Source of the DNA: Callorhinus ursinus
Taxonomy: Eukaryota; Chordata; Mammalia; Carnivora; Otariidae
NCBI RefSeq assembly: GCF_003265705.1
Contig: NW_020313057.1
Location: 1,771,893-1,835,892, forward strand
Direction: 5' to 3'
DNA: 64,000 nucleotides
Under the pieces are notes generated by a model that saw nothing but the letters and a program-made list of their open reading frames with translations, was not told where the DNA came from and made no database searches. The position numbers were made by a program, and so were the translations under genes. The first letter of the stretch is position 1. Each line of letters opens with the position of its first letter. This document shows, one piece after another, positions 1 to 12,815 of this stretch.

Positions 1-296
1 TACAGAGAGCTTGCAGGGAACAAAAGCTCCTGAAGAGCAAACCCAAGCAGATTACTTAGCCCGGACCAGGCAAGGGCGGGGCAATTCCGCCTCCGGCAAA
101 TACATGTGGGAACCACGGCAACAGGCTCCTCCCCCAGAAGATCAGCACAAACAGCCAGCCAAGACCAAGTTTACTGATCAATGAGAACGGCAGAACTCCA
201 GCGCTAGGGGAATACTGCACATAGAATTCATGGCTTTTTCCCCATGATTCTTTAGTCTTTCAAAGTTAATTTTTTTTAATTTTTCTTTTTCCCTTT

Positions 297-800
297 TTCA
301 ACCAACATTTTATCAATCCCTTTTTTAAAAAGCCATTTTTATTTTTCATTTTTAGAGTCATATTCTATCCCTTCATAGTAGTTACCCTTATTTTTGGCAT
401 ATATATATATATATGTAGTTCTCTCTTTAAAATTTTGAGATACAGTTTCTTCTAACAGATTAAAATATACCCTAAATCTCTAGTGTATGGCTTTGTTCTA
501 GTCTCCTGCCTGATCACATTCTCTCCCTTTTTTTTTCTAAATCCTCTTCTTTCTGTTTTCAAACTTATCAATTCCTTTTATAATATTTTTTATAATTTTC
601 ATCTTTACAGTCATATTCCATCCTTTCATCATATCAACCCTTATTTTTGTACAAATATGTTTTTCTTTCTTTAAAATTTTGGGAGGCACTTTCTTCTAAC
701 AGACCAAAATACACCCAAAATTTAGTGTGTGGCACTGATCTATGCACCAGCCTGATCATCTATGATCATATTCTGTTTGTCTTTTGTTATTGTTGTGTTG
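297..800 (+). repeat. Two diverged ~253-bp tandem units in the L1 leader
   Basis: The motif agtcatattcyatccyttcat occurs at 356 and again at 609, an offset of 253 bp. The following landmarks recur in the same order: ttacccttatttttg-like, tctttaaaattttg, cttctaacaga, aaaatayaccc and gcctgatca. The units therefore run about 297-549 and 550-800. They lie between the GC-richer start of the leader and ORF1 and are rich in T and C. Confidence 0.75.
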
Positions 801-965
801 TGTTTTTGTTCATTTTTATCTTTTTCTTTTCTTTTTTTTTTTTTTTTTCCCTTTCTTTTCCCCTGGTTTCAGGTCTTTTTTGATTTGTTTAGAGTATATT
901 TTCTGAGGACACTGTTATCCTGTTAGCATTTGGTTCTCTCATTCGTCTATTCTCCTCTGGACAAA

Positions 966-1870
966 ATGACAAGATGGAAAAAAATCACCTCAACAAAAAG
1001 AACAAGAGGTAGTACCGACTGCCAGGGACCTACTCAATATGGACATTAGTACGATATCAAACCTAGAGTTCAAGAATCATGATTTTAAAGATACTAGCTG
1101 GGCTTGAAAAAAGCATGGAAGTTATTAGAGAAACGCTTTCTGGAGAAATAAAAGAACTAAAATCTGACCAAGTTGAAATAAAAAAGGCTATTAATGAGGT
1201 GCAATGAAAAACAGGGGCACTAACTGCTAGGTTAAATGAGGCAGAAGAGAGAATCAGTGATATAGAAGACCAAATGATGGAAAATAAAGAAGCTGAGAAA
1301 AAGGGAGATAAACAACTACTGGATCAAGAGGGCAGAATTTGAGAAATAAGTGACACCATAGATGAAATAATATTAGAGTAATTGGGATCCCAGAAGGAGA
1401 GAGAGAGGGGCAGAAGGTATATTGGAGCAAATTATAGCAGAGAACTTCCCTAATGTGGGGAAGGAAACAGGCATCAAAATCCAGGAGGCACAGAGAACCC
1501 CCCTCAAAATCAATAAAAGTAGGTCAACATCCTGACATCTAAGAGTAAAACTTACAAGTCTCAGAGACAAAGAGAAAATCCTGAAAGCAGCTCAGCCAGG
1601 AGATCTGTAACCTACAATGATAGAAACATTAGCTTGGCAACAGACCTATCCAGAGAGACCTGGCAGGCCAGAAAGGACTGGCATGATATATTCAGAGCAC
1701 TAAATGAGAAAAATATGCAACCAAGAATACTGTATCCAGTTAGGCTGTCATTCAAAATAGAAGGAAGATAAAAGCCCTCTAGGACAAACAAAAACTAAAA
1801 GAATTTGCGAACACCAAACCAGCCCTACAAGAAATAGTGAAAGGGGGTCCTCTAAGCAAAGAGAGGGCCT
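966..1870 (+). pseudogene. L1 copy 1 ORF1 remnant (RNA-binding chaperone of the retrotransposon)
   Basis: A start codon at 966 opens a frame of only 27 codons before a TAG at 1047. Downstream, other frames keep the charged coiled-coil type composition (repeated E, K, R and Q; for example 1210-1330) and then the basic RNA-binding half (1430-1860). L1 ORF1 proteins form trimers that coat L1 RNA. Several in-frame stops and small indels make this copy non-coding. Identification rests on its position ahead of ORF2 and on the family pattern. Confidence 0.85.
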
Positions 1871-1936
1871 AAAAGCAACATAGACCAGAAAAGAACAGAG
1901 ACAATATACAGTACCAGTCACCTTCCAGGCAATACA

Positions 1937-4900
1937 ATAGCACTAAATTCATATCTTTCAATAGTTACCCTGAATGTAAATGGGCTAAATGCCCCAATCA
2001 AAAGACACAGGCTATCAGATTGGATTAAAAAACAAGACCCATCGATATGCTGTCTGCAAGAGACTCATTTTAGACCCAAAGACACCCCCAGATTGAAAGT
2101 GAGGGGGTGGAATACCATTTACCATGCTAATGGACACCAAAAGAAAACTGAGGTGGCAATCCTTGTATCAGACAAATTAGATTTTAAACCACAGACTGTA
2201 ATAAGAGATGAGGAAGGACACTATATCCTACTTAAAGGGTCTATCCAACAAGAAGATCTAACAACTGTAAATATCTATGCCCCTAACATGGGAGCAGCCA
2301 CTTATATAAGCCAATTCATAAGAAAAGCAAAGAAAGACATCAACAACAATACAATAATAGTGGGGGACTTTAACACCACCCTCACTGAAATGGACAGATC
2401 ATCTAAGCAAAGATCAACAGGTAAATAAAAACTTTAAATGACACACTGGACCAAATGGACTTCACAGACATATTCAGAACATTCTATCGCAAAGCAACAG
2501 AATACACATTCTTCTCTAGTGCCCATGGAACATTCTCCAGAATAGATCACATCCTAGGTCACAAATCAGGTCTCAACCGGTACCAAAAGATTGGGATTAT
2601 TCCCTGCATATTTTCAGACCACAGTGCTTTGAAACTAGAACTCAATCACAAGAGGAAAGTCGGAAAGAACTCAAGTACATGGAGGCTAAAGAGCATCCTA
2701 CTGAAGAATGAATGGGTCAACCAGGAAATTAAAGAAGAATTTAAAAAATTCATGGAAATAAATGAAAATGAAAGCACAACGTTCAAAAATCTTTGGGATG
2801 CAGCAAAGGCAGTCCTAAGAGGGAAATATATAGCAATGCAAGCCTTTCTCAAGAAACAAGAAAGGTCTCAAATACGCAACCTAACCCTACACCTAAAGGA
2901 GCTAGAGAAAAAAAAGAGCAAATAAAGCCTAAACGCAGCAGGAGAAGAGAAATAATAAAGATCAGAGCAGAAATCAATGAAAGAGAAACCAAAGAACTGT
3001 AGAACAGATCAACAAAACTAGGAGCTGGTTCTTTGAAAGAATTAACAAGACTGATAAACCCCTGGCCAGACTTATCAAAAAGAAAAATGACCCAAATCAA
3101 CAAAATCAGGAATGAAAGAGGAGAGATCACAACCAACACCAAAGAAATACAAACAATTATAAGAACATATTATGAGCAACTCTATGACAGCAAATTAGAT
3201 AACCTGGAAAAAATGGATGCATTCTTAGAGATGTATCAACTACCAAAACTGAACCAGGAAGAAATAGAAACCGGAACGGACCTATAACCACTAAGGAAAT
3301 TGAAGGAGTCATCAAAAATCTCCCAACAAACAAGAGCCCAGGGCCAGATGGCTTCCCAGGGGAATTCTACCAAACTTTTAAAGAAGAATTAATACCTATT
3401 CTCCTGAAACTGTTCCAAAAAATAGAAATGGAAGGGAAACTTCCAAACTCGTTTTATGAGGCCACCATTACCTTGATCCCAAAACCAAAGACCCCATCGA
3501 AAAGAAGAATTACAGACGAATATCCTTGATGAACACGGATGCAAAAATTTTCACCAAAATACTAGCCAATGGGATCCAACAGTACATTAAAAGGATTATT
3601 CACCAGGACCAAGTGGGATATATCCCTGGGCTGCAAGGTTGGTTCAACATCCGCAAATCAATAACGCAATACAATACATTAACAAAAGAAAGAACAAGAA
3701 TCATATGATCCTCTCAATTAGATGCAGAAAAAGCATTTGACAAAGTACAGCAACCTTTCTTGATCAAAACTCTTCAGAGTATAGGGATAGAAGGTACCTA
3801 CCTCAGTATCATAAAAGCCATCTATGAAAAACCTACAGTGAATATCATTCTCTCCCTAAGGTCAGGAATGTGGCAGGGATGTGCACTATCACCATTGCTA
3901 TTCAACATAATATTAGAAGTCCTAGCCACAGCAATCAGACAACAAAAAGAAATCAAAGGCATCCGAATCGGCAAAGAAGTCAAACTCACACTGTTTGCAG
4001 ATGATATGATACTTTATGTGGAAAACCCAAAAGACTCCACCCCAAAACTGCTAGAACTCATACAGGAATTCAGTAAAGTGGCAGGATATAAAATCAATGC
4101 ACAGAAATCAGTGGCATTCCTATACACCAACAGCAAGATAGAAGAAAGAGAAATTAAGGAGTCGATCCCATTTACAATGGCACCCAAAACCATAAGATAC
4201 CTAGGAATAAATCTAACCAAAGAGGCAAAGGATCTGTACTCAGAAAATCATAAAATACTCATGAAAGAAATTGAAGAAGACACAAAGAAATGGAAAAACG
4301 TTCCATGCTCATGGATTGGAAGAACAAATATTGTGAAGATGTCAATGCTACCTAGAGCAATCTACACATTCAATACAATCCCCATCAAAATACCATCCAC
4401 TTTTTTCAAAGAAATGGAACAAATAATCCTAAAATTTGTATGGAACCAGAAAAGACCCCGAATAGCCAGAGGAATGTTGAAAAAGAAAAGCAAAGTTGGC
4501 AGCATCACAATTCCAGACTTCCAGCTCTATTACAAAGCTGTCATCATCAAGACAGTATGGTACTGGCACAAAAACAGAGACGTAGATCAATGAGACAGAA
4601 TAGAGAGCCCAGAAATGGACCCTCAACTCTATGGTCAACTAATCTTCACAAAGCAGGAAAGAATGTCCAATGGAAAAAAGACAGTCTCTTCAACAAATGG
4701 TGTTGGGAAAACTGGACAGCCACATGCAGAAGAATGAAACTGGACCATTTCCTTACACCACACACAAAAAGAGACTCAAAATGCTTGAACTACCTCGGTG
4801 TGAGGCAGGAGTCCATCAACATCCTAAAGAACACAGGCAGCAACCTCTTTGACCTCAGCCGCAGCAACTTCTTCCTAGACACGTCGCCAAAGGCAAGGGA

Positions 4901-5715
4901 AGCAAGGGCAAAAATGAACTATTGGGATTTCATCAAGATAAAAAGCTTTTGCACAGCAAAAGAAACAGTCAACAAAACCGAAAGACAACTGACAGAATGG
5001 GAGAAGACATTTGCAAATGACATATCAGATAAAGGGCTAGTATCCAAAATCTATAAAGAACTTATCAAACTCAACACCCAAAGAACAAATAATCCAATCA
5101 AGAAATGCACAGAAGACATGAACAGACATTTTTCCAAAGACGACATTCAAATGGCCAACAGACACATGAAAAAGTGCTCAACATCGCTCGGCATCAGGGA
5201 AATCCAAATCAAAACCTTAATGAGATACCACCTCACACCAGTCAGAATGGCTAAAATTAACAAGTCAGGAAATGACAGATGTTGGCCGGGATGCAGAGAA
5301 AGGGGAACCCTCCTACGCTCTTGGTGGAAATGCCAACTGGTGCAACCACTCTGGAAAACAGTCTGGACGTTCCTCAGAAAGTTGAAAATAGAGCTACCCT
5401 AGGACCTAGCAATTGCACTACTGGGTATTTACCCCAAAGATACAAAGGTAGTGATGTGAAGGGGTACGTGCACCCCAATGTTTATAGCAGCAATGTCCAC
5501 AATAGCCAAACTACGGAAAGAGCCTAGATGTCCATCAACAGATGAATGGACAAAGGAGATGTGGTTTACACACACACACACACACTGGAATATTATGCAG
5601 CCATCAAAAAATGAAATCTTGCCATTTGCAACGATGTGGATGCAACTAGAAGGTATGCTAAGTGAAATAAGTCAATCAGAGAAAAACAATCATCATATGT
5701 TCTCACTGATATGAG
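1937..5715 (+). pseudogene. L1 copy 1 ORF2 remnant (endonuclease plus reverse transcriptase)
   Basis: ORF2 proteins nick target DNA with an APE-type endonuclease and copy L1 RNA with a reverse transcriptase. The frame is open from 1937 to 2428 and includes NVNGLN, QETHF and GDFN (2363-2374). The endonuclease SDHS motif follows in another frame (2614-2625). The reverse-transcriptase catalytic FADD is intact at 3994-4005, inside a 277-codon open stretch (3760-4593). The C-terminal region continues in other frames to about 5715. The codon at 1937, where the family starts, is ATA rather than ATG. At least four frame changes separate the pieces. Just before the FADD block the text looks about eight residues shorter than the family usually is (judged from memory). 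Confidence 0.92.
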
Positions 5716-6035
5716 GAATTTGGGAAAAAAGACATAGGATCTCAGGGGAAGGGAGGGAAAAATGAAACAAGAGAAAACCAGAGAGGGAGACCAACCGTAA
5801 GAGACTCTGAATCTCAGGAAACCAACTGAGGGTTGCTGGAGTGGAGGGGGTGGGAGGGGATGGGATGCTGGGTGATGGACATTGGAGAGGGTAGTTACTA
5901 TGGTGAGTGCTGTGAATTGTTTAAGACTGATGAATCACAGACCTATACCCCTGAAACAAATAATACATTTTATGGTAATTTAAAAAAAAAAGTAAAAAAT
6001 AAATAAAATTAAAAAAAATAAAATGTATAGAGAGA

Positions 6036-6250
6036 GGCACCTGGGTGGCTCAGCTGGTTGTGCGTCCAAAACTCTTGATTTCAGCTCGACTTGTGATACT
6101 GGGGTTGTGGGATTGAGCCCCATGTTGGACCAGCACAGAGTCTGCTTGGGTTTCTCTCTCTCCTTTTCCCTCTGCCTGTCTCCCTGCTTGTGCTCTCTCT
6201 CACTCTCCCTCTCCGCACCGTCCTCCACCAACTAAAAAAATAAATTGTAA
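6036..6250 (+). mobile_element. CAN-SINE A (tRNA-derived carnivore SINE)
   Basis: The head ggcacctgggtggctcag is the tRNA-like A-box region. The body contains a B-box-like gggattgagcccc, then a CT-rich tract and an A-rich tail. It is diverged and sits directly after the L1 copy 1 tail. No clear target-site duplication is visible. Confidence 0.93.
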
Positions 6251-6731
6251 AAGAATGGAAAGACATGAAAGACATGAACAGACATTTCTACAAAGAAGAC
6301 ATCCAAATGGCTAACAGACATATGAAAAGATGCTCATCATCATTCATCATCAGGGAAATGCAAATCGAAACTACAATGAGATATCACCTCACACCTGTCA
6401 CAACGACTAAATCAAAAACACAAGCAGCAACAAATGTTGGTGAGTATGTGGAGAAAAAGGAACCCTCATATACTGTTGGTGGTAAAGGAAACTGGTGCAG
6501 TCACCAGGGGCAAACAGTATGGAGCTTCCTCAAAAGTTAAAAATAGGACTACTACTTGGTAGTAGTAGTAATTGCACTACTTCGTATTTGCCAAAAACAA
6601 ATACAAGGACACTAATTCAAAGGGATACATGTACCTCTATGTTTAATGCAGCATTATTTACAATAGCCAAATTATGGAAGCAGCCCAGGTGTCCATTCAT
6701 AGATGAATGATAAAGAAGTGGTATACACACA

Positions 6732-6771
<40 letters not shown>

Positions 6772-7138
6772 GGAGTATTACTCAACCATGAAAGAATGAA
6801 ATCTTGCCATTTGCCACAACATGGATGGAACAATAGAGTATAATGCTAAGCGAAATAAGTCAGTCAGAGAAAGGGAAATACCATATGATCTCACTCATAT
6901 GTGGAATTTAAGAAACAAAACAATTGAACAAAGGGAAAGATTCAGACTCTTACAGAACAAACTGATAGTTACCAGAGGGGAAGTAGAAGGGGTAATGGGT
7001 TAAATACATGATGGAGATTAAGGAAGGCACTTGTTTTGATGATGTATGGAACCTGTTCAATCACTATATTGTATACCCGAAACTAATATAACACTGACTG
7101 TTAACTAACTGAAATTAAAACAGAAACTTAAAAAAAGA
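6251..7138 (+). mobile_element. LINE-1 copy 2, 3' fragment
   Basis: The sequence matches the terminal ORF2 region and 3' UTR of L1, running parallel to 5110-5990 of copy 1 but more diverged. It ends in an A-rich stretch near 7138. An (AC)n interrupts it at 6724-6769. The 3' UTR wording (aaactaatataacac) matches the fragment at 26145-26682, so both belong to one older subfamily, different from copy 1. Confidence 0.9.
6724..6769. repeat. (AC)n microsatellite inside L1 copy 2
   Basis: About 23 AC dinucleotides with one AT interruption near 6738. It sits where related L1 copies carry a short ta/ac run, so it grew from that seed. Confidence 0.95.
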
Positions 7139-10100
7139 ACAAATCAGAGAGTTGGGACAATCACAAAGGTTTGAGAAACAAATAAAAGTTAGAACAGGGT
7201 AGAACAATAAGGCTCATCTCCTGCAAGAGAATACTCCATCAAGACTGAGAAAGGTGGCTATTTTATCTACTACATAAAAACCAACATGGAGAATCAGGGA
7301 AAATAAAGAAACAAAGGAATATGTTCCACATGAAACAAAAAGAACATCAGAAAAAGATGTTATGAAGAGGTAGGTGATTCACCTAATTAAGGGTTCAAAA
7401 TAATAGTCATAAATGTGCTCATCAAGGTCGGGAGAACAATGCATGAACAAAGTAAGATTTCACCAAGATAGACAATTTAAGAAAGTACCAAACAGAAAAC
7501 ACAGAGCTGAAGAATATAGTAACTGAACTAAAAAAATACATGGGTTCAACAACAGAATAAACAAAGCAAAAGAAAGGATTAGCACTACCCTTAAACAGGG
7601 CGGTGGAATTCATCTGATCAGAGCAGCAAAATAAAAAACTGATGACACTTTAGGAATTTAGAGGACAGTATCAGGTAAACTAATTTTGCATTATAGAGTC
7701 CCAGAAGGAGAAGAGACAGACAAGGTAGAACACTTAAAGGAATAATGGCTGAAAACTTTCTTAACCTGGCAAAGGAAACAGATATCCAAATTCAGGTATT
7801 TCAGAGAGTTCCAAATAAGAACCCAAAGATACCCACACTTAGTCATATAGGATATAAAAGAGTCATATAGTAATGAAAACAACAAAGATAAGTAGAGATC
7901 TTAAAGCAGCAAGAAAAAAATAAGTTGTTGCATATAAGGGAACCATAAGAATATCAGGTTTTTTGTCAGCAGAAACTTTCCAGGCCAGAAGAAAGTGGCA
8001 CAATATATTCAAAGTGATGAAAGGAAAAACCAACAACCAAGAATATCCTACCCAGCAAAATTTTCCTTCAGAATTGGAGCAGAGATAGTTTCCTGTCTAG
8101 AAAAACTAAATGAGTTCATCCTCACTAGGTTGGTCTTACAATAAATGTTAAAAGGAATTCTTTAAGCTGAAACAAAAAAGATGCTAATTAGTAATAGGAA
8201 AACACGTTCAAATGTAAATTTCATAGACAAAGTTAAATATTTATTTAAATTAATACCTTAATGCAATGGTGGTGGGCTAATCATTCCTAAACCTAGTATG
8301 AATAAGACAAAAGGAGTAAAAATTATTAAAAATACAGTAATTTTTTAGTTGATACACAAGACAAAAATGCATAAATTGTGACATGAAAATCATAAAGCAT
8401 GTAGATAGAAGAATGCAGTGTTTTAAAATGTGTTCAGACTTAAGTTGTTATCAACTTACTAGACTGGTATAATTATTAGATTTTTATGTAAGCCTCACAT
8501 TAACCACAAAGGAAAAACCTATAGTTAATACACAAAAGATGCAGAGAAAGTATCTAAGCCTACTTTTAAGGAAAAATCATCAAATCACAAAGAGAACAAG
8601 AGAAGAAGGAACAAAGGAATTATAAAACAGCCAGAAACAATGAGCAAAATGACAATAGTAAGTCTATACCTATCAATAATAATAATTACTTGAATGTAAA
8701 TGAAATGAAGAATCCAATCAAAAGACATAGAGTGGCTAAATGGGATAAAAACAAAACAAAACCCAACCATATGCCATCTACAAGAGACTCATCTCAGCTT
8801 TGAGGACACACATAAACTGAAAGGAAAGAATGGAAAGAGATATTCCATGCAAATGAAACCAAAACAAAGCAGAGATATTATACTTTTGTCAGACAAAATA
8901 GACTTTAAGACAAAGACTGTAGTAAGAGACATAAAGGTCATTATATAAAAAGAGGAATAACCCAACAAGAGTATATAACATTTGTAAATATATACCTAAA
9001 TATATTAAGAAAAAACACTAACAAGTATGAAAGGGAGAAATATACAGCAACACAATAATAGTAGGGGACTTCAGTGCCCCACCTTCAACAATGGATTATC
9101 TAGACAGAAAATCAGTAAGAAAACATTGGGCAAAATCTACATATTAGATTAGATGGACTTACACAACATTTCCACAACATTCCATCCCAAAGGAGCAGAA
9201 TGCACATTCTTCTGAAGCACAATGGAATATAATTCAGCATTAATCGCATGTTCTATCCCAAAACAAGTCTTAATAAATTTAAGAGGACTAAAATCATATC
9301 AAGCTTCTTTTCTGATCACAATGGTATGAAACTAGAAATCAATTACAAGAAAAACTGGAAAATTTAAAAAATACAGGGAGATTAAACACCACATAGTGAA
9401 TGGGCCAAAGAAGAAATCAAGGGAGGATTCAGAAAATATCTTCAGACAAATGAAAATGGAAATACAATATATAAAAACTTATGGGATGCTGCAAAAGCAG
9501 TTGCAGGAGGGAAGTCTACAGCAATTGACACATTAAGAAACACATTCTCAAATGACCTACCTATACCTCAAGAAACTAGAAAAAGAAGAACTAAATCCAA
9601 ATTTAGAAAAAGAAAAGAACAAAGGTCAGGTGGGAAATAAATGAAATAGAGACTAAAGAGAAAACAGAAAAGATCAGTGAAACTAAGAGCTGGGTTTTCG
9701 AAAAGATTTTAAGTGACAATTAGCCAGACTCACCAAGAAAAAGAGAGAGGACTCAAATGAAATCAGAAATGAAAGTGAAGAAGTTATAGTGGATACCACT
9801 GAAATACAAAGGATCACAAGAGATCATTATAAAAAATTCTATGTCAAAACACCTAGAAGAAATGGATAAATGCCTGGAGACATTCAACCTATCAAAACTG
9901 AATCATGAATAGAAAATCTGAACAGACTAATTATTAGTAAGGGTATTGAACTGATAACTAGAAACTTCCCAACAAAGAAAAGTCCGTGACCAGATGGCTT
10001 CACTGGTGAATTTTACCAAACGTTTAAAGAAGAATTAACACCAATCCATCTCATACTGCTCCAAAATTAGAAGAGGCAAAAACCATTCCAAACTCATTTT

Positions 10101-10876
10101 ATTAGGCCAGTATTACCCTGATACCAAAGCCAGGTAAGGACACTCCAAAAAAAAAAAAAAAAAAAAACAAACCTATAGACCAATATCCCAGATGAACATA
10201 GATGCAAAAATTCTCAACAAAGTATTAGCAAACTGAATTCAAGAATTTATTATAAGGATCACACACCATGACCAAGTGGGATATATCCCTGGGATGCAAA
10301 GAGGGTTCAACAAACACAAATCAATAAGTGTGATACATTAATAAAATTACAGAAAAAATTCTATCAAAATTCTAATGACATTTTTCACAGAAATAATAGA
10401 AACAATCTCAAAATGTATATGGTACCACAGAAGACCCCAAAGAGCCAAAGCAATCATGAGAAATCAGAAAAAAGACAGACATCACATTTCCTGACATCAA
10501 ACTATACTACAAAGCTAGTATCAAAACAGTGTGGTATATAGACACACAGACCAATAGAACAGAATAGAGAGCCCAGAATTAAATCCTCACATATGCGGTC
10601 AACTAATATTTGATAAGGGAGCCAGGAACATCTGGTAGGGAAAGTTAGTCTTTTCAACAAATGGTCATGGAAAAACTGGATAAACATACACAGAAAAATT
10701 AAATTGGACCCTTGTATTACCCCAGCAACAAAAATTAACTCAAAATTGATTAAAGACTTAACCATAACACCTAAAACTCCTAGAAGAAAACATAAGGATG
10801 AAGCTTCTTGACATTAATCTCAGCTGATTTTTTGGATATGTTTCCAAAAGCACAAATGAAAAAAAAAAAAATCGAG

Positions 10877-11006
10877 GAGTGCCTGGGTGGTGGTTCAGTT
10901 GCTTGGGTGTCTGCCTTCAGCTCAGATCATGATCTAGGGGTCCTGGGATCAAGCCCAGTGTCTAACTCCCTGCTCAGCAGGGAGCCTGCCGCTCCCCCGG
11001 CTTGTG

Positions 11007-11040
<34 letters not shown>

Positions 11041-11083
11041 CTCTATCAAATAAATAAGATCTTGGAAAAAAGAAAAGAAAAAT
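10877..11083 (+). mobile_element. CAN-SINE B inside L1 copy 3
   Basis: It has the head gagtgcctgggtgg, a body with tcctgggatcaagccc and ccctgctcagcagggagcc, a (CT)n run at 11011-11038, and a caaataaataagatctt tail with A-rich end. It interrupts the L1 ORF2 3' region. Confidence 0.95.
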
Positions 11084-11235
11084 CTACACATGGGACTACA
11101 TTAAACTTAAAAGCTCCTGCACTCAAAAGAAACCATCAACAAATGAAAAGACAACCTACAGAATGGGAGAGAGTATTTGCAAGCCCATCAAATAATGAGT
11201 GAATATCCAAAATTTATAAAGAACTCATAAATTCC

Positions 11236-11395
11236 ATTTTTAAAATTATTTATTTATTTGAGAGAGAGAGGCAGAGCACAAGCAGGGGGAGGGGCAGAGG
11301 GAGAAGAATAAGCAGACTCCCCGGTGAGTAGAACTCCTAGATCATGACCTGAACTGAAGGCAGATGCTTAACTGACTGAGCCACCCAGGCACCCC
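11236..11395 (-). mobile_element. CAN-SINE C inside L1 copy 3
   Basis: This is the reverse-complement SINE: a T-rich tail and tatttatttgagagagag come first, and the head complement gagccacccaggcacccc ends at 11395. The flanks show a weak 13-bp duplication starting with ctcata (11224 and 11395). It is shorter than the other copies. Confidence 0.93.
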
Positions 11396-12589
11396 TCATA
11401 CAACTCAATTTTCAAAAACCCCGTAACAATTGGATTTTAAAATGGGCACAGAAAACTGAATAGGCATTTCTCCAAAGAAGACATCCAAATGGCTAACAGG
11501 TGTAAGAAAAGGTATTCAGTAATCACCAGTGAAATGCAATCACCATACTTGACACCTGTATGAATGGTTATCATCAAGAAGACAAGAGATAACAAAATAG
11601 GCAAGGATGGGGAGAAAACGGAATCCTTGCGCGCTGTTGGTGGGATTGTAAACCACTTCGGCCAAGGTGAAGAACAGTATGGAGATTCCTCAAAAACTTA
11701 AAAAGAGAACTGTCACACAATCCAGAAATCCTACTTCTGGGTGCGTATTCAAAGGAAATGAAAACATGTTATCAAAGGGATGGATGTACTCCCATGTTTG
11801 CTGAAACATTATTCACAAGAGCCAAGATATGTAAACAACCTAAAAGTCCATCATTGGATGAATGGATAAAGAAGGTGTGGTATACGTTTACAATGGAATA
11901 CCATTCACCCAGGAGAAAAAAGGAAACCTTGCCATTTGTGACAACATGGATGGACCTAGAGGGTATTATACTGAAAGAAGTCAGACACAGACAAATACTG
12001 TATTATCTCATTTATACATGGATAAACAAAGTGAACTCATAGACTCGGAGACCATATTGGTGGTTGCCAGAAACAGGGGTTGGATTGGGGGATGGGGTGA
12101 GGGGTGGGGTGAAATGGACAAAGGTGCTCAAAAGGTACAAACTTCCAGTTACAAGATAAATAAGTCCTGAGGATGTAACAGCATGGTGAATATAGTTAAC
12201 AATACTGTAAAATGTATTTGAACATCACGAAGAGAGTAGATCTTCAAAGTTCTCATCATAAGAACAAAAGTCTGTAACGATGTGCAGGGATGGATGTTAA
12301 CTAAACTTACTGTGGTTATCATTTTGCAATACAGTATACATATATCAAATTATTAAATTATACACCTTGGACTAATACAATGTTGTAGATCAGTTATATC
12401 TCAATTGAAAAAAGGAGGCTGATGATAGGAATGTAGAAATAAGTATCGACAAACTAAGCAAAAGAGATAGTTAAAGGCTTACAAAACCAACATACTCCTC
12501 TGCTTTCAAAATCAAACACTGATTGCTGAATGAGTAACACAGGATACCACTAATCTTTTAGGCTCACCCCAGTCCATTCCAGGAAGACG

Positions 12590-12815
12590 AACAATAAAGC
12601 ACAAAGAGCACTGGACTTGAGATTATAAAATCGGATTTTAAATCCTGGCTCTATCACATATTTGACTTACTCATTTAGAAAGCATGCAGTGACTAGCTGC
12701 TAGGTACCAGGCTGTGTGCTGGCTAGGTCACTAATGTTTGAATTCTAATTCCTCCGCTGTAAAATGGGAATAATTATACCTGTCTCACACAGTTATTATC
12801 CAAGTCAAATGAGAT
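12590..12815 (+). mobile_element. MIR (ancient tRNA-derived SINE)
   Basis: MIR-core wording is visible: gagcactggacttgag, atcctggctctatcac, and cctccgctgtaaaatgggaataat followed by a gttattatccaagtcaaatgagat ending. It is strongly diverged, as expected for a mammal-wide element. Confidence 0.8.

Larger units (their letters stand above)
1..6030 (+). mobile_element. LINE-1 copy 1, nearly full length, 5' end outside the window
   Basis: This is an autonomous non-LTR retrotransposon read on the + strand. In order it shows a pyrimidine-rich leader (1-960), an ORF1 remnant (966-1870), an ORF2 remnant with endonuclease and reverse-transcriptase motifs (1937-5715), a short G-rich 3' UTR (5716-5975) and an A-rich tail (about 5976-6030). 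It is the best preserved L1 here: long stretches stay readable and only scattered stops and frame changes break them. A short (AC)n lies at 5568-5585 near the end of ORF2. The left end lies outside the window, so a target-site duplication cannot be tested. It cannot encode active proteins as written. Confidence 0.95.
7139..12420 (+). mobile_element. LINE-1 copy 3, older, internally deleted
   Basis: The left part (7145-7270) matches the end of the 5' UTR of L1 copy 4 (from about 26800). An ORF1 remnant follows at about 7270-8175, then an ORF2 remnant from about 8640 to 12060 and a 3' UTR to about 12420. The endonuclease region is fairly complete (8690-9400). Near 10350-10370 the text jumps from the early reverse-transcriptase region directly to a block that in copy 4 lies about 670 bp further on, SINEs excluded, so the catalytic core is missing. 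Two SINEs are inserted (10877-11083 and 11236-11395). All frames are broken. A 5' target-site duplication cannot be defined. Confidence 0.9.

Noticed and set aside
4440..5402. 320-codon open frame as a possible host gene
   Set aside because: It lies within the C-terminal ORF2 region of L1 copy 1 in one of its frames. It is retrotransposon sequence.
6724..6769. Regularly spaced repeats that might suggest a CRISPR array
   Set aside because: All short repeats in the window are microsatellites or satellite units without unique spacers, and this is a mammalian genome.
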